Source: an uncultured Clostridia bacterium (GTDB taxonomy: Bacteria; Bacillota; Clostridia; Christensenellales; Borkfalkiaceae). Taken from it: DNA of 36,232 nt. Positions 1 through 7,331 of the stretch are shown one piece after another. The stretch covers positions 1 to 36,232 of the forward strand of contig CANPZV010000011.1 in NCBI GenBank assembly GCA_947589285.1. The letters are read 5' to 3'. The position numbers and the translations under genes are program-made. The notes under the pieces were generated by a model, which was not told the origin of the DNA, did not search any database, and saw only the letters and a list, made by a program, of their open reading frames with translations. How positions within the stretch are numbered: position 1 is the first letter of the stretch; the number at the start of each line of letters is the position of its first letter.

Positions 1-400
1 TCCCAACGGGGCCGAAGGATCTCATAAACCTACGGACTTCGTTTGAGGGGATTCTTCGGCTTCGCCTCAGAATGAGCGGTGTTCCCCCTCCACCGCCTTC
101 GGCGGAGCCTCCCCCCATAGGGGGTAGGCCTTCTTACCCCCTCCGTGGGAGGGGGGTAGGGGGGTGGGTCACCGCATTCGCGTTGCCCACCTCAGTCTCG
201 CTTCGCTCGACAGCTCCTCCTCGGGAGGAGCCGAGGACCTGCGCTCATCCTGAGGTCCCAACGGGGCCGAAGGATCTCATAAACCTACGGACTTCGTTTG
301 AGGGGATTCTTCGGCTTCGCCTCAGAATGAGCAAAGTCCCCCCACCACCGCCTTCGGCGGAGCCTCCCCCCCGAGGGGAGACAAAAAAGCAAAAAAACAC
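1..400. repeat. Intergenic repeat mosaic upstream of ferritin
   Basis: No credible gene. A 77-base block at 1-77 recurs identically at 256-332. It contains the phrase CTCATAAACCTACGGACTTC followed by GATTCTTCGG...CAGAATGA, a hairpin module found in every long gap of this window. Between the two copies, 138-178 holds a C/G-rich hairpin module (CCCCCTCC, GTG, GGAGGGGG) followed by GTGGGTCACCGCATTC. That module recurs near 35680 and 35930. Bases 188-237 hold a CCTCAGTC...GGGAGGAGCCGAG module also seen near 29861. Short open frames here follow the repeats and are not genes. Confidence 0.85.
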
Positions 401-428
401 TTGACAAATCCGCGAAAAAGGGTACAAT
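401..428 (+). promoter_or_regulatory. Promoter of the ferritin gene
   Basis: The -35 box TTGACA (401-406) and the -10 box TACAAT (423-428) are separated by 16 bases. The gene starts 36 bases after the -10 box, behind an AGGAG ribosome binding site at 454-458. No Fur- or PerR-like palindrome is evident. Confidence 0.8.
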
Positions 429-464
429 ATTGTTTGCTTTCAGAAAAAAGCAAAGGAGAACACC

Positions 465-983
465 ATGTTAAACAAAAAAATTGCCGAAATGCTCAACGAT
501 CAGATCAATAAGGAGCTTTACTCCGCCTATCTCTATCTGGACTTCGCCAACTACTACGCCGACGAGGGTCTTGACGGCTTCGCGCACTGGTACGAGGTGC
601 AGGCGCAGGAGGAGCGCGACCACGCCTTCATGATCCGCCGCTACCTCATCAACAACGGTCACCGCGTGACCTTTGACGCCATCGCAAAGCCCGACAAGAC
701 CTTCAAATCCCACCTCGACCCCATGCTCGCGGGCTATGAGCATGAGCAGTACGTCACCTCGCTCATCACCGCGATCTACCATGAGGCGGCGGGGCAGAAG
801 GACTACCGCACGATGCAATTCCTCGACTGGTTCATCAAGGAGCAGGGCGAGGAGGAGACCAACGCCGACGACATGATCAAAAAGTACAAGCTCTTCGGCT
901 CGGACGCCAAGGGCCTCTACGCGCTCAATCAGGAACTCCTCGGCCGCGTCTACGCGCCCTCGGCGACGGGTCCCGCGATGTAA
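465..983 (+). CDS. ftnA: Non-haem ferritin (FtnA type)
   Basis: Iron-storage ferritin of 172 residues, the usual length for bacterial FtnA. It should form a 24-subunit cytoplasmic shell that oxidises Fe(II) and stores it as ferric mineral. The ferroxidase ligands sit at the same numbers as in E. coli FtnA: E17, E50 and H53 (in the QAQEERDHA stretch), E94, Q127 and E130; E49 and E126 are also present. No haem-ligand methionine of the bacterioferritin type is evident. The ATG at 465 follows AGGAG with a 6-base gap, and the gene has its own promoter at 401-428 and terminator at 1016-1041, so it is a single-gene unit separate from the large operon downstream. The long frame on the opposite strand is a shadow caused by codon bias. 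Confidence 0.96.
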   Translation: MLNKKIAEMLNDQINKELYSAYLYLDFANYYADEGLDGFAHWYEVQAQEERDHAFMIRRYLINNGHRVTFDAIAKPDKTFKSHLDPMLAGYEHEQYVTSLITAIYHEAAGQKDYRTMQFLDWFIKEQGEEETNADDMIKKYKLFGSDAKGLYALNQELLGRVYAPSATGPAM

Positions 984-1015
984 ACGCGATGTAAAAAAGT
1001 CAATATATATTAAGA

Positions 1016-1041
1016 ATTCCGCCCTCGGGCGGATTTTTTTT
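1016..1041 (+). terminator. Intrinsic terminator after ferritin
   Basis: A short GC stem (CCGCCC, loop TC, GGGCGG; about 1019-1032) is followed directly by ATTTTTTTT. This is a textbook rho-independent terminator about 35 bases after the ferritin stop codon. Confidence 0.88.
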
Positions 1042-1065
1042 GCTCCCCAAAAGAGACGTAAAGTG

Positions 1066-1116
1066 CTTTCCTCTGCGGCGCGCGGCGGCATGGCCGCCGC
1101 GCGCCGCAGAGGAAAG
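1066..1116. repeat. Perfect 24-bp inverted repeat with a 3-base loop
   Basis: Bases 1066-1089 and 1093-1116 are perfect reverse complements, separated only by ATG. The stem is almost entirely G/C at its core (alternating GCGGCGCGCGGCGGC) with a CTTTCCTCT outer part. It lies between the ferritin terminator and the promoter of the eight-gene operon. No T tract follows it in either direction, so it is not a standard terminator. It shows no resemblance to the other repeat modules in the window. Its role is unknown. Confidence 0.9.
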
Positions 1117-1205
1117 ATCTGCACCCATTAGTCATTTTTCTCAGAAAGCGGTAGAATTTCACAGAAAAAAATTTCGTCTAAAATTGTTTTTCCGCGTGCG
1201 CAAAG

Positions 1206-1235
1206 TTGACACATCATTCCTGTATATGTTAAAAT
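1206..1235 (+). promoter_or_regulatory. Probable promoter of the eight-gene operon
   Basis: TTGACA at 1206-1211 and TAAAAT at 1230-1235 are separated by 18 bases. A transcript from here would begin at about 1242-1244, that is, at or next to the ATG at 1244. No ribosome binding site precedes that ATG, so the first gene may be read from a leaderless message. It is the only good promoter I see before 22 kb. Confidence 0.6.
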
Positions 1236-1243
1236 ATAAGCCT

Positions 1244-1945
1244 ATGGAGTTTTGGATCATTTGGTTTACGATCGGGTTGTGTCTGACGGCAGCCTTTGTG
1301 TGCATTGTGCTTCCCAAGCTCTTGCTCAAGGTGAAGGCGGCCGCGCTTCCCATATGCGACCGCGCGCTCGGCCGTTCGAAGGATAAGCACGGCGATGTTC
1401 TCCTGTGCGAGCCTGCGCCGTCCGCCCGCCCCTACATACGGTCGTACCGCATCGCGACCGACGGCAAGCGGCCCTATTTTTGCGGGGAGTGGGCGAGAAA
1501 GGTCGCCTGCATCAGGTATGAACTCGTCGTCTTTAACGCCGCGAACGCCATCATCGAAGTCATCCGCGTGAAGGAGACCTTCAACGGCAGGAAGGAGACG
1601 CACATCACCTACCTCCCCAAAGGGGCGGATTTTGTCTCCCTCCGCGTACTCTCGGTGGACGACATGGCCATTCCCGACGAACGCCGCCCCTTCAACGGCG
1701 CGTATGCGTGCTGGCTCTCTGTTTTCAGCGTCGCCGCCGCCGCGGCCGTGGACGTCTTTCTCTGGCTGTTTGGGATGATCGTTCTGTTCATCGCCAACGA
1801 TTTCTCGTCGCCGTCCGAACTCCCCGCGGGGACATGGGCCGCCCTCCTTGTGGGGGCGGGGGTCGCCGTCATCGTCGCAGTGTGGGTGATCTCCCTGCTG
1901 CGGTTTTTCCTGTTGCGCAAGAGGAGGTCCGCCGATGAAAGCTAA
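1244..1945 (+). CDS. Membrane protein of the AAA+/repeat operon, gene 1
   Basis: I do not recognise a named family. The 233-residue protein has an N-terminal membrane helix (about residues 2-30), then a soluble segment of about 130 residues with alternating beta-like stretches, then two C-terminal helices (about 155-180 and 195-220) and a basic tail. The soluble part resembles that of the next gene in pattern: a SYRIATDGKRP-like start, a following FNAANA/NAKGEE turn, and a region like KGADF/RGTEF. The two may therefore be diverged relatives. I chose the ATG at 1244 because the hydrophobic helix starts there and the promoter's -10 box ends 8 bases before it. An in-frame ATG at 1226 lies inside the promoter. 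The longer open frame back to 1040 would run through the 24-bp hairpin and is not credible. It overlaps gene 2 by 11 bases, implying coupled translation. Confidence 0.75.
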   Translation: MEFWIIWFTIGLCLTAAFVCIVLPKLLLKVKAAALPICDRALGRSKDKHGDVLLCEPAPSARPYIRSYRIATDGKRPYFCGEWARKVACIRYELVVFNAANAIIEVIRVKETFNGRKETHITYLPKGADFVSLRVLSVDDMAIPDERRPFNGAYACWLSVFSVAAAAAVDVFLWLFGMIVLFIANDFSSPSELPAGTWAALLVGAGVAVIVAVWVISLLRFFLLRKRRSADES

Positions 1946-2525
1946 AATCGCCGAAAGGCTGCCCTACCCCGGGGGATATCCCGTCTTTCTGTCGCGCTAC
2001 ATCATCTCGGAGGGAGACAGGCCGTGCGCCGTCCTCCGCTTCGCCAATTGGAGCGACATCCTCATCACGGGCATCCGCTTTTCGCTCGCCCAGAGGAATG
2101 CGAAGGGGGAGGAGATCGCCCGCCAGACGATCGAATACAGGGGACTGTTCGCCGAGCGCGGGACGGAGTTTCCCGTGCCCGACGTCGCCGTCCTCGTCGG
2201 CTGTGTCGCCGTGGAGACGGCGGTGGAGGCCGTCTTTTCCGACAACTACGAGTACGTTGTGGAGAAGGGCGGGGTACAGCTCCGCTACGGCGGGGAAAAA
2301 CCGGGGGAACCCGAACCGTCCTTCCTCCGCGGGGCGACATACAAGGCCCGCAAAAAGAAAAAAATCTACGTCCTGGTGACGTTCCTCACCGTATTGGCGG
2401 CCGCCGCGGTCATCCTCCTCATCGCTTTGAGCAGGGGAGTGTTCGGCGATATCGATCTGTTTGGGAACGTCTCCTATGTCACGGAAACGGAGGTTGGCGT
2501 CGCCGCCGATTATGTTGAAGCATAG
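1935..2525 (+). CDS. Single-helix membrane protein of the operon, gene 2
   Basis: Unrecognised protein of 196 residues. A soluble N-terminal part (about 1-135) looks like a beta-sandwich by its alternating hydrophobic pattern. It is followed by a KARKKKK positive patch and a single membrane helix (about 144-166), leaving a short acidic C-terminal tail. By the positive-inside rule the soluble domain lies in the cytoplasm. GAGGAGG just upstream (near 1921-1927) is a strong ribosome binding site for the ATG at 1935. It starts inside gene 1 and its end overlaps gene 3 by 14 bases. The soluble domain appears related to that of gene 1. Function unknown; its position suggests a structural part of the membrane complex formed by genes 3, 4 and 6. 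Confidence 0.8.
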   Translation: MKAKIAERLPYPGGYPVFLSRYIISEGDRPCAVLRFANWSDILITGIRFSLAQRNAKGEEIARQTIEYRGLFAERGTEFPVPDVAVLVGCVAVETAVEAVFSDNYEYVVEKGGVQLRYGGEKPGEPEPSFLRGATYKARKKKKIYVLVTFLTVLAAAAVILLIALSRGVFGDIDLFGNVSYVTETEVGVAADYVEA

Positions 2526-5500
2526 CGAAATCATTGAAAATCTCGGCCAGCTCGAAAAGATCGCGGCCGTGACGGGCGACCTCGGCGAGGGAATGCCCGC
2601 AGAGGTCTGCCCCGCGGTGGGGAAGGCCTCATTGGAGGAAATTTCCGCCCGCGCGGGGGTCTCTTACGCGTGCGCGGCCCGCTCGTGGGACGGGGAACTC
2701 CTCGGGAAGATGACGGAGGAACTCGTCGCAGAGGCGGCGGAGGGAGGGGCGCGGCTCTTTGTCACGCCCGACCTCAAAGTCGCCATCGACCCTGCCCGCG
2801 CCGGCCTCACGGAGGATCCCTTCCTCAACGGCGTGTACGGCGCGGCGATGTGCGGGGCGGTCAAGAATGCGGGGGGTGCGGTCGCGCTCTCCCGTCTCTC
2901 CCTCGACGGGCGGGACGTCTCTTTCCTCGACTTGCGTGAGGACCGTGCCGCCGTCCACCGCCTCGTCACAGAACCCTTCCGCCGCGCGGCGGAACATGCG
3001 CCCTGCGACGCCGTCGTGCTTTGCCCGAACAGGGTGGGGAGCGGCTATCCCGATTCCAACCGCATCCTTTTGCGCGACGCACAGGACGGCTACTTCGGCG
3101 AAGATGTCTTTGTCATCGGGGAGGACGTCGCGCCCAACGCGGAGGCTCTCCGTCTCCTGAAGGGGAAGATCGTACTCGGCGGGGCGAAACTGCCGCTGGA
3201 GAGGGGTTCCCGCCGCTATCGCGACCTCGTGAAGTACCGCGACGAGGGGAGCATCTCCGTGCGCGACGTGGAGGAGGCTGCCCGCAGCGGCTCCGCTCTC
3301 TCCGACGAGACGCTCGACGGGGCCGTGGACGAAGTGATCGACTTCTGCGAGCGCGTCTCTGCGCTGACGCCCGTCTCTCCCATCGGGGACGAGGCGAGGA
3401 GAAAGATCGCCGCGGAGAGCATCGTGCTTCTCCGCAACGACGGCACTCTGCCCCTTGCGAAGGGGAAGAAGGTGGCCGTCATCGGCGACGCATACGATGA
3501 CCTCTCCGCCCTCGGAGAGCGGTTCAAGGTCGTCGGCGCGGTGCAGGGCTACGAGCGGGAGACCGACCGCAGCGACGCGCTCATTCCCGAGGCCGTCCGC
3601 ATGGCGGGGGAAGCGGACGCCGCCATCGTCTTTCTGTCCCCCTTGGGGGATTCGCTCACCCTCCCCGCCAACCGCATCGCCCTGCTCGACGCCCTTTCGC
3701 GGACGGGGAAGCCCGTCATCGCGCTCGTCTGCGGCGATGTGACTTTCAGCATGGACTTTGACAAGTCCCTCTCCGCTACCCTCGTCGTGCCCGCGGACGG
3801 ACCCTTTGCGGGGGAGGCCCTCGCACAGATCCTCTCGGGGGAGATCTCCCCGAGCGGGAAACTCGTCCGCACGGCCTATGACGACGCGGAGGGCTACTTT
3901 GCCTTCCTCAAAGAGGAGCGGGACGCGGGCAGGCTGCGCGTCGGCCCCTTCCTCGGCTATTCCCGCTATGACACCGCGGACGAATATGTCCGCTATCCCT
4001 TCGGATTCGGCCTGAGCTACGGCCTGTTCGTCTATTCCAAACTCACCGTAAACGGAGATACGATCTCCTTTAACCTGAAAAACAAGGGTGGCTATGACGG
4101 CACGGAGGTCGTCGAGATCTATCTCGGCGTCCCCGCGGGGACGCACGTCGTCCCGAAGAAACAGCTCGTCGCCGCCAAGAGGGTATTCCTGAGGGCGGGG
4201 GAGAGCCGCACCGTCTCGGTGGACCTGCCCGAGGCGTGTTACAAGACGTTCGACAGCCGCGTCTTTGGCGAAAACGTGGAGGCGGGGACCTATCAGATCT
4301 ACGTCTGCGCCTCCGCGACGGACGTCCGCCTGCGCGGGAAGCGGGTGATGCAAGGCGTCAAGCGCGAACCCGTTCCCGAGATCGGGGCGGATTACTTCCC
4401 CGGGCATGACCATGAGAGCGTCGCCAACGTGCGGGCGGAGGCGCGGGTGAAGGGGCAGGACCCTGCGCCCAAACCCCTCCGCATCGCCAAGCGTGCGGCC
4501 CGCCTCCTCCTGCCCATCCTCGCCATCGCGTTCTTCCTCATCATGACGATGTTCATCCTGTCGTATGCGGTGGACTTCGCCCTCTTCCGCATTTTGTCAA
4601 GGGAAATGGCGATGTGGATCCTCAGCGCGATCGCGATCGTCGTGGTCGCCGTCGTCCCGCTCCTCGGCTCGCTCAGCCGCAAGCGGCTCGCCCGCATCAA
4701 GGCGGCCGCCGTCACGATCAGCCCCATCCTTCTGCTCGGCCTGCTCGCGCTCTCCTTCCTCATGGTCAATTCCGTGACGGATGAGGAGTTCAACGACTTC
4801 GCGTTCATTCTCATGACGGGCGTCACGGTGGGGACGATCCTCCTTGCGATCGTCGCCGCGGTCGTCGATGCGGAACTCAAAAAACAGCAGTACAGCGAGG
4901 ATCGCTGGGCAAAGTTCTACTATGTGCCCGAGGTCAAACAGACGGTGACCCCCGACAGGGAGTTCGAGGAGGCGTTCCGCGCGGCGGAACGGGAGGAGAA
5001 GCGGACGCCCGCGGGCGAAAAACCGAAGCCCCAGCTTCCCCCTGCCCCCGTATTCGAACAGTTTTACGATAAGAGCCTCACCTACGAGGCCATGGCCCGC
5101 GACTTGCAGCAATTCCTCTCTGAGCGCGGGATCGCCGCGGGAGGGGACGCCGTCAGGGACTACATCGGCGCGATCTCCTCGACGCAGCTGCTCATTCTCC
5201 CGCAGGGGAACGGGGCGAAGCTCGTCGAAGGGGTGGCCGAATATTTCGGCCGCAAGGCCTATATCGACAACGCCGAGGGCGTGATCCATGCGGAGGACCT
5301 CTTCACGCATTGGAACAATGCCGAGCGGAGGCAGATCTCCACGGGATTCAGCAGGGCGATCGAGGACGCAAAGGAGAACATGGCGTTCCTGCACACCGTC
5401 CTCATCCGCCATGTGGACGCAAAGACCCTCGCGGAGACGGTCGGCCCCGTTGCCGACGCGCTCGCCCGCAGGACGGCGTCACTCTACATCGAAGGGGTCA

Positions 5501-6000
5501 TCGACGAGATCTTGCCGCCCAATATCCTCATCGCGGTGGAGACCGAACAGGAGACATTGGAGGGGATCCCCGCGGAGATCGCGGAGGTCGCGGCCGTCCT
5601 CACGCCCGACGTCTCGGTCGGGGAGGAATTGCCCAAAAAGACGGTGTTCCGTTCGGTCGGGTTCGAGCGGATCTCCGCGCTCAAGGGGGCCGTGCGGGAC
5701 GAATTCCCGCTCTCCGAGAACGCATGGAAGTCCGTCGATAAGCTCGACGAAGATTGCAAGGCCGTACACATCGGGAATTTGCTCTGGGTGCGCCTCGAAC
5801 GGCACGCCTCCGCCGTGCTTGCATGCGGCGGGAGCGAAGGGGAGGCGGTCAAGAGCGCGGTCGATACGGAGGTCTGCCCGTGGCTCCGCGCCGTCTGGGA
5901 CGACGAGATCTGCGGGGGAAAGCTCGATGACGCCCTCCGCGAGATCAACGCGGCCGCCGCGCCCGCCAAGACAAAGACAACGGGGAGGAAGGCAAAGTGA
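2512..6000 (+). CDS. Degenerate GH3 glycosidase / four-helix membrane / degenerate AAA+ fusion protein
   Basis: 1162 residues in three parts. Residues about 1-610 follow the glycoside hydrolase family 3 plan. A barrel remnant has TEDPFLNG (family SEDPYL.G), a CPNRVGSGYP stretch (family CSYNRVNG.Y), then the C domain with SIVLLRNDGTLPL near 304 and YPFGFGLSY at 495-503, and a fibronectin-III-like tail. Key residues are gone: the position of the nucleophile motif SDW reads G203-E204-D205, and the family KHF motif reads SRL. Residues about 661-785 hold four membrane helices. Residues about 860-1150 align in order with the AAA+ domains of the two downstream ATPases, but the P-loop is reduced to GNGAKLV near 899 and the DEMN Walker B motif is lost. 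There is no signal peptide, so both ends are probably cytoplasmic. The start at 2512 is chosen by coupling to the gene 2 stop; the GGAGG at 2488-2492 is rather far away. Probably a non-enzymatic scaffold or sensor. Confidence 0.85.
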   Translation: MLKHSEIIENLGQLEKIAAVTGDLGEGMPAEVCPAVGKASLEEISARAGVSYACAARSWDGELLGKMTEELVAEAAEGGARLFVTPDLKVAIDPARAGLTEDPFLNGVYGAAMCGAVKNAGGAVALSRLSLDGRDVSFLDLREDRAAVHRLVTEPFRRAAEHAPCDAVVLCPNRVGSGYPDSNRILLRDAQDGYFGEDVFVIGEDVAPNAEALRLLKGKIVLGGAKLPLERGSRRYRDLVKYRDEGSISVRDVEEAARSGSALSDETLDGAVDEVIDFCERVSALTPVSPIGDEARRKIAAESIVLLRNDGTLPLAKGKKVAVIGDAYDDLSALGERFKVVGAVQGYERETDRSDALIPEAVRMAGEADAAIVFLSPLGDSLTLPANRIALLDALSRTGKPVIALVCGDVTFSMDFDKSLSATLVVPADGPFAGEALAQILSGEISPSGKLVRTAYDDAEGYFAFLKEERDAGRLRVGPFLGYSRYDTADEYVRYPFGFGLSYGLFVYSKLTVNGDTISFNLKNKGGYDGTEVVEIYLGVPAGTHVVPKKQLVAAKRVFLRAGESRTVSVDLPEACYKTFDSRVFGENVEAGTYQIYVCASATDVRLRGKRVMQGVKREPVPEIGADYFPGHDHESVANVRAEARVKGQDPAPKPLRIAKRAARLLLPILAIAFFLIMTMFILSYAVDFALFRILSREMAMWILSAIAIVVVAVVPLLGSLSRKRLARIKAAAVTISPILLLGLLALSFLMVNSVTDEEFNDFAFILMTGVTVGTILLAIVAAVVDAELKKQQYSEDRWAKFYYVPEVKQTVTPDREFEEAFRAAEREEKRTPAGEKPKPQLPPAPVFEQFYDKSLTYEAMARDLQQFLSERGIAAGGDAVRDYIGAISSTQLLILPQGNGAKLVEGVAEYFGRKAYIDNAEGVIHAEDLFTHWNNAERRQISTGFSRAIEDAKENMAFLHTVLIRHVDAKTLAETVGPVADALARRTASLYIEGVIDEILPPNILIAVETEQETLEGIPAEIAEVAAVLTPDVSVGEELPKKTVFRSVGFERISALKGAVRDEFPLSENAWKSVDKLDEDCKAVHIGNLLWVRLERHASAVLACGGSEGEAVKSAVDTEVCPWLRAVWDDEICGGKLDDALREINAAAAPAKTKTTGRKAK

Positions 6001-7322
6001 TGGACTTCACACATAAACTCGGGGCCGCGGTCTCCCCGCTGGCCGACGGAGGCGTTTCCGATCAGACCTTCCTCAACGGATTGGTCTCTCCTGTCGTCGT
6101 CGTCATCTATATCGCCGTCGTCGTCGTACTCATGCTCGCTATCGTCATTTCGGTGATCGTCAACGAACACCGCTTCACCACCTTTTCCGACCGTCTCGGC
6201 AAGAGCGCGGACAGGGCGGAACGGGCGGAGAAGAAGGGGCGCGTTTCCCGCTTCGACGCCTTAAAGACGCTCGACGAACTCAAAAAGACGCGCACCGAGA
6301 CGGCGTTTGAGAACGATATCGACCTCAAGGAGCTGTGCGAGGCGTTCAGGAACTTCGCCTGCGGCAAGCTCCACCTCTACTACTCCATCGACATCATTCG
6401 GGAATTCATCGCGGGGCTTGCCGTCTCGCACATCATCATCTTGCAGGGTATGTCGGGCACGGGCAAGACGTCGCTCGCGTTCGCCTTCGGGCAGTTCCTC
6501 GAAAACCCCTCGACGGTCATTCCCGTCCAGCCCATGTGGAAGGAGAGGTCGGACCTGCTCGGCTACTACAACGAATTCACCAAGCGTTTCAACGAGACGC
6601 TTTTGCTCCAAAAGATCTACGAGGCCAACTCCCGCAAGGACATCTTCGTCACCATTCTCGACGAGATGAACATCGCCCGCGTGGAGTACTACTTCGCGGA
6701 GTTTCTGTCCCTGCTCGAGATCCCCAACGTCGCCGAGCGCAAGCTCGAAGTCGTCTCCGACCGCTGGCCCGACGACCCCGTCGATCTCATCGGCGGGCGG
6801 GTACTCCTGCCCGACAACATGTGGTTCCTCGGCACGGCGAACAACGACGACTCGACGTTCGCCATCTCCGACAAGGTGTACGACCGCGCCATGGTCCTCA
6901 ACATCGACGTCAAGTGCGAACCGTTCACCGTTCCCTCCTACCGCAGTGTGCCCATTTCGGCGGAGCGGCTGATGGCCCTCGCCGCCAAGGCAACGGAGGA
7001 GATCGGCGTGGACGGCGAGATCCTCGGCAAACTCAAAGAAGTCGATAAATACCTCGCCGAAAATTACAGGATCTCCTTTGGGAACCGTATCATGAAGCAG
7101 ATCTCGGTCTATCTCCCCGTCTATCAGGCGTGCGGGGGAGATCAGCTCGACGCGCTCGACGACATTCTCGCAAAGAAGGTCCTGCGCAAGCTCGAGACGC
7201 AGAATATGACCTACCGCGCGGCGGACCTTGTGCAGCTGTGCGATTTCTTCAACGCGCTGTTCGGCGCGGAGCGGATGACGCAGTGCCTCGGGACCATCCG
7301 CCGCATCGCGAGGAACGGATAA
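6000..7322 (+). CDS. Membrane-anchored McrB-like AAA+ ATPase (first copy)
   Basis: 440 residues. A short outer N-terminus and one membrane helix (about 29-54) precede a basic linker and an AAA+ domain. Walker A is GMSGTGKT at G150-T157. Walker B is ILDEMN with D221-E222, followed by NIARVEYYFAEFLSLLE, which matches the McrB pattern (DEIN/DR.N...FGELLTLLE). The sensor region GTANNDDSTFAISD takes the place of the McrB GTMNTADRSLA motif, followed by an arginine in VYDRA. McrB-family proteins are NTP-driven hexamers activated by McrC; GTP versus ATP use cannot be told here. The start is the ATG at 6000, overlapping the previous stop (TGATG), with GGGGAGG at 5982-5988. A GTG three bases earlier is possible. 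The gene is followed 9 bases later by the McrC-like gene. Confidence 0.9.
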   Translation: MDFTHKLGAAVSPLADGGVSDQTFLNGLVSPVVVVIYIAVVVVLMLAIVISVIVNEHRFTTFSDRLGKSADRAERAEKKGRVSRFDALKTLDELKKTRTETAFENDIDLKELCEAFRNFACGKLHLYYSIDIIREFIAGLAVSHIIILQGMSGTGKTSLAFAFGQFLENPSTVIPVQPMWKERSDLLGYYNEFTKRFNETLLLQKIYEANSRKDIFVTILDEMNIARVEYYFAEFLSLLEIPNVAERKLEVVSDRWPDDPVDLIGGRVLLPDNMWFLGTANNDDSTFAISDKVYDRAMVLNIDVKCEPFTVPSYRSVPISAERLMALAAKATEEIGVDGEILGKLKEVDKYLAENYRISFGNRIMKQISVYLPVYQACGGDQLDALDDILAKKVLRKLETQNMTYRAADLVQLCDFFNALFGAERMTQCLGTIRRIARNG

Positions 7323-7331
7323 GGAGCCGAT

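Noticed and set aside
468..1124. A 218-codon minus-strand frame over the ferritin gene
   Set aside because: Shadow of the ferritin codons; it also crosses the terminator and the 24-bp hairpin, and has no promoter or ribosome binding site.
1040..1243. N-terminal extension of operon gene 1 back to 1040
   Set aside because: It would translate the perfect hairpin and the promoter. The hydrophobic start and promoter spacing favour 1244.
2512..6000. Active beta-glucosidase
   Set aside because: The overall GH3 plan is clear, but the nucleophile and KH motifs are replaced and there is no export signal.
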